This document shows positions 15,749-25,162 of a DNA stretch of 64,000 nt, in pieces (the stretch's first letter is position 1; each line of letters opens with the position of its first letter). This stretch comes from Bacillus sp. EAC. GTDB lineage: Bacteria; Bacillota; Bacilli; Bacillales; Bacillaceae_G. Below the pieces are notes generated by a model. It saw only the letters and a program-made list of their open reading frames with translations, had not been told where the DNA came from and did not search any database. The translations under genes were made by a program, and so were the position numbers. The DNA lies in assembly GCF_002156875.1 (NCBI RefSeq), contig NZ_NCSY01000009.1:159665-223664 (forward strand), given 5' to 3'.

Positions 15749-16432
15749 ATGAGGATTTCATCAATTAAAAGAACAGCTAAGGATCGCCTATCGGGAAATT
15801 GGGGGAAAACAATTTTATTTTTAATTGTTAATGCGATCGTATTAGGTATTATTAATAATGTGTTTGAAAAGCCTGTAAATTACTATTATTTTGGAAAATT
15901 TATACTCGGTAGATACGAGTCGATTCCAATGGGTTATACAATCGTAATCTATATTGTTACAACTATTTTAACTGCTTTAATCGGTTATGGTTTAATTACG
16001 TACTTCATAAAGCTTGTTCGTGACGAAGAGCGCAGTTTTTCGGACTTATTTTATTATTTTAAGAGTGGTCAACAGTTTATAAGAGCAACTTTAACTACGA
16101 TTTTAGTAACAGTATTTACGTTACTTTGGTTACTATTGTTTATAATTCCCGGAATCATTAAATCATTAGCGTATTCTCAAGTAGGGTATATTTTGAAAGA
16201 TAATCCTGAAATGAGACCATTAGATGCAATTACATTAAGTAGACGAATGATGGACGGATATAAGTGGAAGTTCTTTTTATTAAGTCTTTCGTTTATTGGA
16301 TGGCTCCTTGTCATAATTATTACGTTAGGACTAGGATTATTATATGTAGCACCGTATTATACTACAACTCAAGCTCAATTTTACGAAGAAGTAAAAGCTG
16401 CGTATGAGGAAAATGAAGAAACAATCTTTTAA
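15749..16432 (+). CDS. DUF975-family membrane protein
   Basis: A 227-residue protein with about five to six hydrophobic segments (near residues 20-40, 65-90, 115-140 and 185-210) and the DUF975 opening ISSIKRTAKDRLSGNWGK. No function is established for the family. It stands alone after nudF, with AAAGGG 10 nt before the ATG, and is followed by a strong terminator, so it is probably monocistronic or the end of the nudF transcript. Confidence 0.8.
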   Translation: MRISSIKRTAKDRLSGNWGKTILFLIVNAIVLGIINNVFEKPVNYYYFGKFILGRYESIPMGYTIVIYIVTTILTALIGYGLITYFIKLVRDEERSFSDLFYYFKSGQQFIRATLTTILVTVFTLLWLLLFIIPGIIKSLAYSQVGYILKDNPEMRPLDAITLSRRMMDGYKWKFFLLSLSFIGWLLVIIITLGLGLLYVAPYYTTTQAQFYEEVKAAYEENEETIF

Positions 16433-16458
16433 GACGCTTAATGGCGTCTTTTTTTTTG
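16433..16458 (+). terminator. Rho-independent terminator after the DUF975 gene
   Basis: GACGC, TTAAT, GGCGTC then eight T; starts at the stop codon. Confidence 0.85.
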
Positions 16459-16693
16459 CACGGTACTAAAAGATTGTTTGTTGTATTAAGTGGGATATGT
16501 TACTAGAAATCGTTAATTGTACTTTTGATATTCATATTACATATTTCTCCGTTTCAGTTTTGACTTCATAAATAGTCGAAATGAAATCATAATATGCCAG
16601 ATCAACAGTATTTTTTAACCTAATCATATTAAATAGAATTTGACTAAATTGAATAAAATAAATCAATGAATAAAGATGTAGAGGTGAGATGCC

Positions 16694-17563
16694 TTGTTTG
16701 TTACAGGAGAACTAGGAACATATCATGTAAGGATAAAAGGAGAAGGAAAAGTAACAGTATTATTAGAGTGCGGGATGATGCATACATTAAATCAATGGGC
16801 AAATTTACAAAATGAACTTTCTAAATGTGCAAAAGTTATATCTTATGATCGATTAGGTTATGGAAAAAGTGGAATATGGACGTCAGAACGGTCAACAGAA
16901 CAGCAAGCATTTGAATGCTATGATATTTTATTAGCATTAAATATTTCGAGTCCATTACTTGTCGTCGGACATTCTCTTGGGGCTTATATCTCATTTCAAC
17001 TTAGTCATTTATTTCCGAATCGAGTGCAATCCTTAATTTTGTTAGATCCTTCTCATCCTACACTCGAAGAACACGAACAGAAACTATATGACAAGTTATT
17101 ATATCAATTTGCTCTGACGATGAAAGGTGTCAATCAGTTAAAAATTCTAAAGGCGTTTCCAAATCGTCTACTTAATTTTTTCATAAAAAGTGATAATGAT
17201 AACGAAGAAAAAGAAATAGTTGAAGCAATAAAAAGTAAAAAACATTGGAAAACTGTCGTAAGTGAATGGAAAAATTTATACTATAGTGGTAATAGAATCA
17301 AAGAAGAATTGAAAAAAAAGCTGGATATCCCATTAATGGTTCTTACAGCATCAAAACAGAGTGGGCTCGCATTGAATAAAAAGAAACAGGCTCAATTATT
17401 ACATAAAGTAGAAAATTATCATAAAGAATATGTAAACTCATCCAGTAATGGAATTCATGAAACATTGGCTGGATTTTCACACGCTTCTATTTATGGGAAT
17501 TCAAAAGAATCGGCAAAAACGATTAGTAAGATTATTAAAAAACAAATTGAATTATTAACTTAA
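16694..17563 (+). CDS. Alpha/beta hydrolase
   Basis: A 289-residue alpha/beta-hydrolase-fold protein. The nucleophile elbow is GHSLGAY near residue 97, preceded by SYDRLGYGKSG; a His in GFSHASIYG near the C terminus is a candidate for the triad. No signal peptide is seen, so it is cytoplasmic. The substrate is unknown; esterase, haloperoxidase-like or lipase-like activity are all possible. The start is TTG with GAGGTGAG upstream. The 235 nt before the gene show no other feature. It ends in a long bidirectional hairpin shared with the chemoreceptor gene. Confidence 0.8.
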   Translation: MFVTGELGTYHVRIKGEGKVTVLLECGMMHTLNQWANLQNELSKCAKVISYDRLGYGKSGIWTSERSTEQQAFECYDILLALNISSPLLVVGHSLGAYISFQLSHLFPNRVQSLILLDPSHPTLEEHEQKLYDKLLYQFALTMKGVNQLKILKAFPNRLLNFFIKSDNDNEEKEIVEAIKSKKHWKTVVSEWKNLYYSGNRIKEELKKKLDIPLMVLTASKQSGLALNKKKQAQLLHKVENYHKEYVNSSSNGIHETLAGFSHASIYGNSKESAKTISKIIKKQIELLT

Positions 17564-17568
17564 ATTAA

Positions 17569-17610
17569 AAAAACTGAGCTGTTCATACTTAAATGAACAG
17601 CTCAGTTTAT
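17569..17610. terminator. Bidirectional terminator between hydrolase and chemoreceptor genes
   Basis: Perfect 15-bp arms AACTGAGCTGTTCAT (17572-17586) and ATGAACAGCTCAGTT (17593-17607), A-rich on the left and T-rich on the right. Confidence 0.92.
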
Positions 17611-17613
17611 TGT

Positions 17614-18909
17614 TTAAACAGTTACTAGTGATTTAGTAGCAACATTCATCAAAGTTTCAGCTGAAGTAGTTACTCGAGTTGTTGCTTGGCCAATCTCATT
17701 GATTGTTTCAGCAAGGTGATTAATTTCTTTCTCAGTTTTTTCAACACCGGCAATACTTTTACCCATTTCATCAACAATCGTGATGAAGGAAGATTGAGTT
17801 GATTCAGCATGAATACGACCATCTTTAACGATTCCAGAAACATCATTTATGGAAGTAACTACATTATGTAAATAAGTGTTTGAAACTTCTATGATTTCTT
17901 CGATTTTTGAAATTGAATTCTTAGTTTGTTCTGCTAGCTTTCGAACCTCAAGTGCAACTACAGCGAATCCTTTACCATGTTCGCCTGCACGAGCAGCTTC
18001 AATTGCAGAGTTTAATGATAATAAGTTTGTTTGATCTGCAATACTTTGAACAATTTTAATTACATCAGCAATATCTGAATATGAACTATTTAAATGTTGA
18101 ACCATTTCAATCACTTTTTCAGTGTTTGTTGAGATAATACCAATACTTTCTGCTAGTTCTTTCACTTGATTTTTTCCTGATCCAGCAATTTCTTGTGTTT
18201 TTAATACTTGAGTATTTGAATCATGAACCTGAGTTTTCACTTGATGACTTTGTTCCACAAGCATTTCAACAGCTGCATTCGTTTGTTGTGTTAGTGCGAC
18301 TAAGTCTTCTGCGATTTCTTGAATTTGTGCTTTTAATTCTTCTTCATTTTTACTCTTAAGCTCATTTTCTTCAAGAATATTTTCTTTTACAAATTGCGTA
18401 AAGAGTTGTTGTTCGAAATTTAAAGATTTCATAATAGATGTGATTACCTTCGTACGTTCATTTGCATCAGCAATTTCCAAGAAAGCAACCCGGATATACT
18501 CGCCTAAAAAACATTGGAATATAGCCATATAGAATTCAGGTTTAATTGAAGTATGTACTGAAGTAATACGTTTGATGCTTGCAATGAAAGCATTGTCATA
18601 TTTAGTAGTGAAGTGGAGGGACATTTGCTTTTTAATAATATCATTTGCATTTCCTAGGTCCTTTAATATATCAAAAAGAGAGTTCATTCTTGAACCAACT
18701 TGATTTTTGATATTTGAAATGATCTCCTCTTCATACTTTTGAATCACATTCGTATAGAAATGACCTTTGATTGCAATGTCCTCTTTTGTAAAATTAATCA
18801 TATCAAACTGATCTAAATGATCTGACGATAAATCGATTACAACTTTTACATGATCTACTTCAATCGTTGTAACGCCTACACGATGGGTTTTCTTTTTAAA
18901 ATTAAACAT
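17614..18909 (-). CDS. hemAT: Globin-coupled methyl-accepting chemoreceptor (HemAT-like)
   Basis: A 431-residue soluble chemotaxis transducer with no membrane segment. The N-terminal half (about residues 15-185) fits a sensor globin: the RITSVH stretch places a His at residue 119, where HemAT-Bs has its haem-binding His in RIASIH, and it is followed by [10 protein letters not shown]. The C-terminal half carries the methyl-accepting signalling hairpin ([20 protein letters not shown]). HemAT senses O2 and steers aerotaxis through CheA/CheW. Length equals B. subtilis HemAT (about 432). GGAGG lies 9 nt before the ATG. Haem binding is inferred from the conserved His. Confidence 0.85.
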   Translation of the reverse strand: MFNFKKKTHRVGVTTIEVDHVKVVIDLSSDHLDQFDMINFTKEDIAIKGHFYTNVIQKYEEEIISNIKNQVGSRMNSLFDILKDLGNANDIIKKQMSLHFTTKYDNAFIASIKRITSVHTSIKPEFYMAIFQCFLGEYIRVAFLEIADANERTKVITSIMKSLNFEQQLFTQFVKENILEENELKSKNEEELKAQIQEIAEDLVALTQQTNAAVEMLVEQSHQVKTQVHDSNTQVLKTQEIAGSGKNQVKELAESIGIISTNTEKVIEMVQHLNSSYSDIADVIKIVQSIADQTNLLSLNSAIEAARAGEHGKGFAVVALEVRKLAEQTKNSISKIEEIIEVSNTYLHNVVTSINDVSGIVKDGRIHAESTQSSFITIVDEMGKSIAGVEKTEKEINHLAETINEIGQATTRVTTSAETLMNVATKSLVTV

Positions 18910-19018
18910 ACTTTAATTCCTCCGTTGCATTATAATTTATAATCCTACTTTTATTATCGAACAAATTTACTATTAGTTTATATAAAATAGGGAATTTTCA
19001 TAGTTTTATAAATAAATA

Positions 19019-19046
19019 GAATAAAAAACTTGTCCACTCATAAAAT
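19019..19046 (+). promoter_or_regulatory. Candidate SigE promoter of spoIIM
   Basis: GAATAAA, 13-nt spacer, CATAAAAT (consensus CATACANT with one change), about 30 nt before the spoIIM ATG. spoIIM is a known SigE gene in B. subtilis. Confidence 0.45.
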
Positions 19047-19077
19047 GAATAGAGACTAAGATGCAGGAGATGATGAT

Positions 19078-19728
19078 ATGACTAGAAGCTCAATACAATT
19101 AACAATGAAAAATCATGTTAAAGACTACATGTCCATTTATATTTTTGTTAGTGTCATTTTATTATTCGGTGTAGTTTTCGGAGCAGTCATTGTAAATAGT
19201 ATGAACGTGAGCCAAAAGCAGGATATCCTTTCCTTTATTACTCATTTTTTTGGACAAGTAAATAACGAAGGATACATTAATGGAAATGAAGTATTCTTAT
19301 CAAGTTATTCGACGCATTTAAAGTTTTTAGCATTAATTTGGATATTAGGAATTTCAATTATAGGCTTACCGATTATTCTAATCTTATTATTCATGAAAGG
19401 GCTTGTTGTTGGATTTACTGTAGGATTTTTAGTGAATCAACTTGGCTGGCACGGAATCTTACTTGCTTTTTCTTCTGTTTTTCCACAAAACGTAATTGTC
19501 TTACCATTATATATTTTATTAACAGTATTGGCTGTTCAACTTTCTATCAGAATGATTCGAAAACAATTTATTAAGAATGATAATGAACCGATTATGAAAC
19601 AATTAATGAGCTATTCAATTGTTTTTTGTTTAGTAGCAATTTGTCTATGTTTAGCGAGTGTAATTGAAGCTTACGGTTCTTCGTACTTTTTAAAAGCAAT
19701 CTCCGAAATAATTGTTTCAAAAAATTAA
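19078..19728 (+). CDS. spoIIM: Stage II sporulation protein M
   Basis: A 216-residue polytopic membrane protein of the SpoIIM family with five predicted membrane spans and a large extracytoplasmic loop between spans 1 and 2 (about residues 40-75). SpoIIM works with SpoIID and SpoIIP to thin septal peptidoglycan and drive engulfment of the forespore. Order spoIIM-fur-yqzK-xerD is that of B. subtilis. GGAGATG lies just before the ATG, and a candidate SigE promoter is upstream. Confidence 0.93.
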   Translation: MTRSSIQLTMKNHVKDYMSIYIFVSVILLFGVVFGAVIVNSMNVSQKQDILSFITHFFGQVNNEGYINGNEVFLSSYSTHLKFLALIWILGISIIGLPIILILLFMKGLVVGFTVGFLVNQLGWHGILLAFSSVFPQNVIVLPLYILLTVLAVQLSIRMIRKQFIKNDNEPIMKQLMSYSIVFCLVAICLCLASVIEAYGSSYFLKAISEIIVSKN

Positions 19729-19738
19729 CAAATAATTT

Positions 19739-19774
19739 TTGACACTTTCTCTTTCTTTGTTATAATTATTATCA
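19739..19774 (+). promoter_or_regulatory. fur promoter with overlapping PerR-box-like site
   Basis: TTGACA (19739-19744), 16-nt spacer, TATAAT (19761-19766). Bases 19760-19774 read TTATAATTATTATCA, one change from the PerR box TTATAATNATTATAA. B. subtilis fur is a PerR regulon member, so the same control is likely here. Confidence 0.7.
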
Positions 19775-19795
19775 AGTGGCGAGGGAGTGAAAAAA

Positions 19796-20245
19796 ATGGA
19801 AGAACGTGTTGAACGAATAAAAAAACAACTACATTTAGCAGGATATAAATTAACACCGCAACGGGAATCAACAGTTCGCGTTTTATTAGAGAACGAAGCA
19901 GATCACCTAAGTGCAGAAGATGTTTACCTCCTAGTGAAAGAAAAATCGCCGGAAATAGGACTTGCTACTGTTTATCGTACGTTAGAATTACTAACTGAAT
20001 TAACAATTGTTGATAAAATAAATTTTGGTGATGGAGTTTCTCGTTACGATTTAAGACACGAGGGTGCACAACATTTTCACCATCATTTAATCTGTGTTGT
20101 TTGTGGAGCGGTAGACGAAATACATGAAAATCTATTAAGCGAAGCTGAAAAAATTGTAGAAGAACGTTTTAATTTTAAAATTAAGGATCATCGATTATCA
20201 TTTCATGGCGTTTGTCATCGTTGCCATGACGAAAATGAAAAGTAA
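19796..20245 (+). CDS. fur: Ferric uptake regulator Fur
   Basis: A 149-residue Fur-family repressor with a winged helix (about residues 1-85, including YKLTPQRESTVRVL and ATVYRTLELL), a regulatory His cluster (HFHHHLIC) and two structural-zinc CxxC pairs (CVVCG and CHRC). It is assigned to Fur rather than PerR or Zur by its place between spoIIM and yqzK-xerD. The ATG at 19796 has GAGGGAG 8 nt upstream; the earlier GTG at 19787 overlaps that site. The promoter carries a PerR-box-like sequence. Confidence 0.93.
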   Translation: MEERVERIKKQLHLAGYKLTPQRESTVRVLLENEADHLSAEDVYLLVKEKSPEIGLATVYRTLELLTELTIVDKINFGDGVSRYDLRHEGAQHFHHHLICVVCGAVDEIHENLLSEAEKIVEERFNFKIKDHRLSFHGVCHRCHDENEK

Positions 20246-20320
20246 TTCTTGTCTAATATGATTATTAAAATAATTTTATTTATCAATCCAATTAATGTGG
20301 ATTCAAAGATAAAATAATGC

Positions 20321-20355
20321 AGAGCAGTTCAATATATAAGAGTCTGCTCTTTTTC
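20321..20355 (+). terminator. Terminator after fur
   Basis: AGAGCAG (20321-20327) pairs with CTGCTCT (20344-20350), followed by T5; the loop is long (16 nt). Confidence 0.65.
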
Positions 20356-20466
20356 ATGTCTTCTTCTTTCGAACAATTCTTCTATTGAATTGAAGTATGA
20401 TTTGTCCAAATTTTGCATAGGATGTAGTAATGATGTCTTTACTTCTAGCAAATAGGTGGTGGTCAT

Positions 20467-20685
20467 ATGAAAAAAAGGGCGACAATAATCATTAATGTTT
20501 TAAAAGTAGCAATCTTATTTATTACTTGTACAATTTTATTTTATTTTGCAATTCAATGGATTCATTCTGAATATGAAGATATGCATCGATATGACCGACC
20601 AGAGGGTTCTATGTTGAAAGTAGACAAACATAAGAAAAGCGGTGCATTTAACCAATTGGTGCGGTTTTATCAAAACGGGGAGTAA
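20467..20685 (+). CDS. yqzK: YqzK-like membrane protein (DUF4227)
   Basis: A 72-residue protein with one membrane span (about residues 9-30) and a charged tail containing [18 protein letters not shown], typical of DUF4227. Function unknown. It sits between fur and xerD as in B. subtilis, and its stop codon overlaps the xerD initiation region, so the two are translationally linked. Confidence 0.85.
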   Translation: MKKRATIIINVLKVAILFITCTILFYFAIQWIHSEYEDMHRYDRPEGSMLKVDKHKKSGAFNQLVRFYQNGE

Positions 20686-20690
20686 TGAAT

Positions 20691-21617
20691 GTGACAACTA
20701 CTGAAAAATCGCCTTTTAAAAAAGAGTTTGATTATGCTGCTGAAGATTTTAAGCATTTTATTCAAGTAGAAAAAGGTTTATCTAAAAATACAATTCTATC
20801 ATATGGTAAAGATTTGGAGAGTTATGGTAGATATATGGATCTCGTAGAAAATTTACCTGGACTTTCAGGTATTACTAGGATACATATTGTTAACTATTTA
20901 AAATATTTGAAAGAACGAGATTTAACAGCAAGAACAATGGCAAGACAATTAGCTACAATCCGTTCATTTCACCAATTTTTAATAAGAGAAGTAGATGGTA
21001 TGAAGGATGATCCTTCTTTATTAATTGAAATACCAAAGGCACCAAAGATTCTACCGAAAGTATTGTCTCTTCAAGAAGTTGAGGCACTATTAGAGGTGCA
21101 AGACCAGTCGACCTTTGGATTAAGAGACAAAGCAATGCTTGAATTATTATATGCTACAGGTATGCGTGTATCTGAATTATTATCGTTAGATCTTTCGGAT
21201 ATTAATTTAACAATGGGCTTCGTGCGCTGTATGGGTAAAGGTAGTAAAGAACGAATAATCCCATTAGGGAAATTAGCAATCGAATCGATTGAAAATTATT
21301 TAAAATTAGCTAGAAAAGATTTGGCTGGAAAAAAACAAAATGATGCATTCTTTTTAAATCATCATGGAAATCGAATGTCTAGACAAGGATTTTGGAAAAA
21401 TTTAAAAAAACAAGCTGAGAAAGCAAATATACAACATGAACTTACACCTCATACATTGAGACATTCATTTGCTACGCATTTATTAGAAAATGGTGCTGAT
21501 TTAAGATCAGTTCAAGAAATGCTAGGACATGCCGATATTTCAACAACTCAAATCTATACGCATGTAACGAAAAATAGACTTAAGGATGTTTATAAAGAAT
21601 TTCACCCAAGAGCTTAA
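20691..21617 (+). CDS. xerD: Site-specific tyrosine recombinase XerD
   Basis: A 308-residue tyrosine recombinase with an N-terminal SAM-like core-binding domain (about residues 10-100) and a catalytic domain with Arg in [10 protein letters not shown], His-x-x-Arg in [10 protein letters not shown], His in GHADIS and the Tyr nucleophile in TTQIYTH. With XerC/CodV it resolves chromosome dimers at dif. The GTG at 20691 is chosen because GGGGAG lies 8 nt upstream; an ATG at 20685 in the same frame would leave only 2 nt. Its place after yqzK separates it from integrases of mobile elements. Confidence 0.93.
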   Translation: MTTTEKSPFKKEFDYAAEDFKHFIQVEKGLSKNTILSYGKDLESYGRYMDLVENLPGLSGITRIHIVNYLKYLKERDLTARTMARQLATIRSFHQFLIREVDGMKDDPSLLIEIPKAPKILPKVLSLQEVEALLEVQDQSTFGLRDKAMLELLYATGMRVSELLSLDLSDINLTMGFVRCMGKGSKERIIPLGKLAIESIENYLKLARKDLAGKKQNDAFFLNHHGNRMSRQGFWKNLKKQAEKANIQHELTPHTLRHSFATHLLENGADLRSVQEMLGHADISTTQIYTHVTKNRLKDVYKEFHPRA

Positions 21618-21633
21618 TTAAAGCTCTTTTTTC
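21608..21633 (+). terminator. Terminator after xerD
   Basis: AGAGCTTAATTAAAGCTC hairpin followed by T6, overlapping the xerD stop codon. Confidence 0.75.
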
Positions 21634-21702
21634 ATTGTTATATTGCCAAATAAAAGCATATTATATTAAATTAATCTTAGGTATGCTGAGAGGATGAATA
21701 AA

Positions 21703-22452
21703 ATGATTACAATTAAGACTGAACGTGAAATCAATTTAATGCATGAAGCTGGTAAATTATTAGCAGCTACACATAAAGAAATTGCAAAAATGATTAAACC
21801 TGGAATTACGACTTGGGAAATTGATCAGTTTGTAGAGAAATTTTTAGCTGAAAATGGAGCAAAGCCAGAACAAAAAGGTTTTCGTGGATATGAATATGCA
21901 ACATGTGCTTCAATAAACGATGAAATTTGTCATGGGTTTCCCCGAAAAAAAGCTTTAAAAGATGGAGATATCGTAACGATTGATATGGTAGTGAATTTAA
22001 ATGGTGCGCTAGCTGATTCTGCTTGGACTTATGGTGTTGGAAATATTTCTAAAGAGAATAAAGATTTATTAACAGTAACACAGGAATGTTTATATAAAGG
22101 GATTGAGCAAGCAATTGTTGGAAACCGTATAGGCGATATAGGTTTTGCGATTCAGTCATATGCTGAATCGTTAGGTTACTCAGTAGTTCGTGACTTTACT
22201 GGACATGGAATTGGTCCAACACTTCATGAAGAACCATTTGTCCCTCATTTTGGATTGGCAGGGAAGGGGTTAAGACTTCGTGAAGGAATGGTCATAACAA
22301 TTGAGCCAATGATCAACTTAGGGTCTTGGCAATCTACAATGGATAGTAATGGGTGGACTGCTCGAACGAGAGATGGGAAAAATTCTGCTCAATATGAGCA
22401 TACACTCGCAATAACAAGTGATGGTCCAAAAATATTAACAATGCAAAGCTAA
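21703..22452 (+). CDS. map: Methionine aminopeptidase, type I
   Basis: A 249-residue pita-bread fold metalloprotease that removes N-terminal Met. Ligand motifs are seen in order: the Asp pair region (DGDIVTIDMVV and ADSAW), His in HGIGPTLHEEP, Glu in ITIEPM and Glu in YEHTLAIT. Length and a short N terminus without a zinc finger fit a second Bacillus enzyme such as MapB/YflG rather than the ribosomal-operon copy. It lies between xerD and deoB, a place empty in B. subtilis. The ATG at 21703 has AGAGG 9 nt upstream. Confidence 0.88.
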   Translation: MITIKTEREINLMHEAGKLLAATHKEIAKMIKPGITTWEIDQFVEKFLAENGAKPEQKGFRGYEYATCASINDEICHGFPRKKALKDGDIVTIDMVVNLNGALADSAWTYGVGNISKENKDLLTVTQECLYKGIEQAIVGNRIGDIGFAIQSYAESLGYSVVRDFTGHGIGPTLHEEPFVPHFGLAGKGLRLREGMVITIEPMINLGSWQSTMDSNGWTARTRDGKNSAQYEHTLAITSDGPKILTMQS

Positions 22453-22559
22453 TCGATAAAAACTTTACATTGTAAGAGAAAATATTTTAGATTATAATTT
22501 GAGTGTAACTAATGGTTTGATTCGGATTAATAAAAAAATTAAAAAATGATTAAGATTTA

Positions 22560-22588
22560 TTGACATAATGGACTAGAAGGCATAATAT
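22560..22588 (+). promoter_or_regulatory. SigA promoter of the riboswitch-controlled terC-type gene
   Basis: TTGACA (22560-22565), 17-nt spacer, TAATAT (22583-22588), just upstream of the aptamer. Confidence 0.7.
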
Positions 22589-22611
22589 TATATTACAAAC
22601 AATCGAATACT

Positions 22612-22757
22612 TCCAAAGGGGAGTAGCGTCAGGAGAGATCCTGAAACAAAGTCGTCATTTCGTGAGAAACCATTCTCACCGGCTTTGTTGGCATACGAAA
22701 GTATGCTCAGCAAGACCTTTGCCGTAGTACTACAACTATTGGCAAAGGTCTTTTTAT
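22612..22757 (+). ncRNA. yybP-ykoY manganese riboswitch with terminator
   Basis: The aptamer spans about 22612-22720. It opens with CAAAGGGGAGTAGCGTCAGG and closes with CAAGACCTTTGCC, the conserved paired ends of yybP-ykoY RNAs, and has two internal hairpins (GTGAGAAACCATTCTCAC and CATACGAAAGTATG). The closing strand GACCTTTGCC (22714-22723) pairs with GGCAAAGGTC (22741-22750) followed by T5, giving a terminator that excludes P1. Mn2+ should stabilise the aptamer and switch the downstream gene on. Confidence 0.92.
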
Positions 22758-22816
22758 TTTTGTAGACACGGGTACAGGTTGTTTAATAAAATAGTAGATT
22801 GTAAGGAGGAATAGAT

Positions 22817-23515
22817 ATGGAAATATTTGGAATGAGTTTAGGCGTACTATTGAATGTAATCTTTATCGACCTGTTACTAAGTGGAGACAATGCAATTCTA
22901 ATTGCATTAGCTGCAAAAAACCTACCTGAGGATCAAAAGAAAAAAGCAATCTTATTTGGTACAGCAGGTGCAATTGGGCTTCGTGTCGTATTTGCAGCTG
23001 TCATCGTGTTCTTGCTAAAAATACCTTTGATCTATGCAATGGGTGGCTTAATGTTATTATGGATCGCATTTAAGTTATTAGTTGACGATGCAGGGCATGG
23101 TGAAGTAAAAAGTGGAGCAACACTGTGGGGAGCAGTAAAAACTATTATTATAGCAGATGCATTAATGAGTTTAGATAATGTATTAGCTATTGCAGGTGTT
23201 GCACATGGTAGTTTAACAGCGATTATTATCGGTATTCTAATTTCAATTCCGATTATCGTCTGGGGTAGTTCATATTTAATGAAAGTAATGAATAGATTCC
23301 CAATAATTACGACGATTGGTTCAGGTATTCTTGCATGGACAGCAGCAGGGATGATTACACATGATCATATGATTGGCGATATTTTTGAAAATAATGTGAT
23401 TGCATTAATTTTTAAAATTGCTATGACTGCTATTGTAGTAATTGGTGGTACAATCATTGCTAAAAGAAAAGCACAAAAACATCAGGTTGCAAATTCTCAA
23501 AATCAAACTGCATAA
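22817..23515 (+). CDS. TerC-family membrane protein (YjbE type), probable Mn2+ exporter
   Basis: A 232-residue protein with seven predicted membrane spans and the TerC acidic motifs LLLSGDNAI (span 1) and LMSLDNVLA (span 4). The YjbE branch is often found behind yybP-ykoY riboswitches. Related Bacillus TerC proteins move manganese out of the cytosol and help metallate secreted enzymes. AAGGAGG lies 7 nt before the ATG. The riboswitch upstream makes a role in Mn homeostasis likely. Stands alone between map and deoB, with its own terminator. Confidence 0.92.
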   Translation: MEIFGMSLGVLLNVIFIDLLLSGDNAILIALAAKNLPEDQKKKAILFGTAGAIGLRVVFAAVIVFLLKIPLIYAMGGLMLLWIAFKLLVDDAGHGEVKSGATLWGAVKTIIIADALMSLDNVLAIAGVAHGSLTAIIIGILISIPIIVWGSSYLMKVMNRFPIITTIGSGILAWTAAGMITHDHMIGDIFENNVIALIFKIAMTAIVVIGGTIIAKRKAQKHQVANSQNQTA

Positions 23516-23522
23516 AAAAACA

Positions 23523-23555
23523 AGCTCAACCTATAATAGGTTGAGCTTTTTATTT
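23523..23555 (+). terminator. Terminator of the terC-type gene
   Basis: AGCTCAACCTAT and ATAGGTTGAGCT form a 12-bp perfect stem (23523-23534, 23536-23547), followed by T-rich sequence. Confidence 0.9.
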
Positions 23556-23596
23556 GTTTATTATTAATAGTTTCTGTTAATGTATATTTTTGTTTC

Positions 23597-23782
23597 TAAA
23601 CAAAACGCATTGTTCTGAAAGAGATAACAGGATTTGAAGCAAAGAGCGTAGTATGAGATTTAATTCGAGTGGGAGGTGCGAGACTCCTGAGGGAGTAGCG
23701 AGAATGGTGAGACCACGCAGGCTTACCGAGGAGGCTAAGCTCACCCTAGGTGGAAAGGGAGCATCCTGTAACGGAAATCAAT
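23597..23782 (+). repeat. GC-rich dispersed repeat, copy 2 (long form)
   Basis: Nearly identical in opposite orientation to copy 1, including the AT-rich leader (ACAAAACGCATTGTT, then AACAGGATTTGAAGCAAAGAG), then GCGAGACTCCTGAGGGAGTA, GTGAGACCACGCAGGCTTAC, and the end GGGAGCATCCTGTAACGGAA. The open frame that crosses it has no relation to known proteins and is an artefact of the repeat. Confidence 0.85.
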
Positions 23783-23871
23783 ATGATGTATTAGCAGAGC
23801 CTATTAATAAAAAGTATTCAATTCTTAATGGAAAAAAAGTATCAATAGACACAAATTGGAAAATATAATTG

Positions 23872-23900
23872 TTGAAAAGAACTAGGACAATAAGTATACT
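23872..23900 (+). promoter_or_regulatory. SigA promoter of the deoB operon
   Basis: TTGAAA (23872-23877), 17-nt spacer, TATACT (23895-23900). Confidence 0.65.
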
Positions 23901-23906
23901 TTAGTT

Positions 23907-23920
23907 GTCAGACATCTGAC
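23907..23920. promoter_or_regulatory. Operator-like palindrome at the deoB transcription start
   Basis: GTCAGACATCTGAC: 6-bp perfect arms around CA, placed 7-20 nt after the -10 element, so a protein bound here would cover the start of transcription. It looks like a repressor site of a GntR- or DeoR-like protein. The regulator is not in the window. Confidence 0.5.
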
Positions 23921-23966
23921 TCTACACTTAAGTTTCGTTTTGTAGTGATTGTTAGGAGGAAAACAG

Positions 23967-25148
23967 ATGAATAAAGAATTTAAACGCGTGTTCCTCGTTG
24001 TTATGGATTCTGTAGGTATTGGAGAAGCTCCAGATGCAGAAAAATTTAATGATGTTGGTTCAGATACACTAGGACATATTGCAGAAAAAATGAATGGGTT
24101 ACATATGCCGAATATGGCAAAATTAGGTTTAAGTAATATTCGTGAGTTAAAAGGAATTCCTAAAGCCGATAAACCACTTGCAGTTTATTCAAAAATGGAA
24201 GAATCTTCTGTAGGAAAAGATACAATGACAGGTCATTGGGAAATGATGGGTCTACATATTGATAAGCCTTTCCGAGTTTTTGCAGATGGATTCCCACCAG
24301 AATTAATTAGTGAATTAGAAGGTCATTTTGGACGCAAAATAATTGGAAATAAACCAGCTTCTGGCACAGAAATATTAGTTGAACTAGGAGAACAGCATGT
24401 TAAAACAGGCGATTTGATCGTTTACACTTCTGCTGATTCAGTTCTACAAATTGCTGCACATGAAGAAGTGATCCCTCTTGATGAGTTATACCGATATTGT
24501 GAAATTGCACGTAAATTAACTTTAGATGATCCTTATATGATTGGTCGAATTATAGCGAGACCTTTTGTTGGAGAGCCTGGTGATTTTAAACGTACACCTA
24601 ACCGCCATGACTATGCCTTAAAACCATTTGGTCGCACTGTAATGAATGAATTACAAGATGCAAACTACGATGTTATTTCAATTGGTAAAATCGCAGATAT
24701 TTTCGATGGAGAGGGAATAACTAAAGCATTGCGTACTGTTTCTAATATGGATGGTATGGATAAATTAGTCGATACTTTACAAATGGATTTCACAGGTTTA
24801 AGTTTCTTAAACTTAGTTGATTTCGATGCTGTATACGGTCATCGACGTGATCCATTAGGATATGGAAAAGCTCTTGAAGAGTTTGATGCAAGATTACCGG
24901 AAGTATTTGAACTTCTAAAAGAAGACGATTTATTAATTATTACTGCCGATCATGGAAATGACCCTACTTTTAGGGGAACAGATCATACAAGGGAGTATGT
25001 GCCTTTAATCGTTTATAGTAAAAAGTTTTCAGAGGGTAAAGAAATACCAATTCCAAAAACATTTGCAGATGTAGGAGCTACAATCGCAGAGAACTTTGAC
25101 ATTAAAATGCCATCACACGGATCAAGTTTTTTAGGAAAATTGAGATAA
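23967..25148 (+). CDS. deoB: Phosphopentomutase
   Basis: A 393-residue alkaline-phosphatase-superfamily enzyme that interconverts (deoxy)ribose 1- and 5-phosphate. Seen: the metal-binding start [14 protein letters not shown], the phosphothreonine region [11 protein letters not shown], and the second metal cluster [18 protein letters not shown]. It is the first gene of deoB-punA-(pdp), which channels the sugar of nucleosides to glycolysis. AGGAGG lies 8 nt before the ATG; upstream in-frame codons precede that site. Called drm in B. subtilis. Confidence 0.96.
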   Translation: MNKEFKRVFLVVMDSVGIGEAPDAEKFNDVGSDTLGHIAEKMNGLHMPNMAKLGLSNIRELKGIPKADKPLAVYSKMEESSVGKDTMTGHWEMMGLHIDKPFRVFADGFPPELISELEGHFGRKIIGNKPASGTEILVELGEQHVKTGDLIVYTSADSVLQIAAHEEVIPLDELYRYCEIARKLTLDDPYMIGRIIARPFVGEPGDFKRTPNRHDYALKPFGRTVMNELQDANYDVISIGKIADIFDGEGITKALRTVSNMDGMDKLVDTLQMDFTGLSFLNLVDFDAVYGHRRDPLGYGKALEEFDARLPEVFELLKEDDLLIITADHGNDPTFRGTDHTREYVPLIVYSKKFSEGKEIPIPKTFADVGATIAENFDIKMPSHGSSFLGKLR

Positions 25149-25162
25149 GGTGGAATACGAAA

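Noticed and set aside
23653-23868. 71-codon open frame on the plus strand
   Set aside because: It runs through repeat copy 2; the repeat occurs elsewhere in other frames and orientation, and there is no ribosome-binding site.
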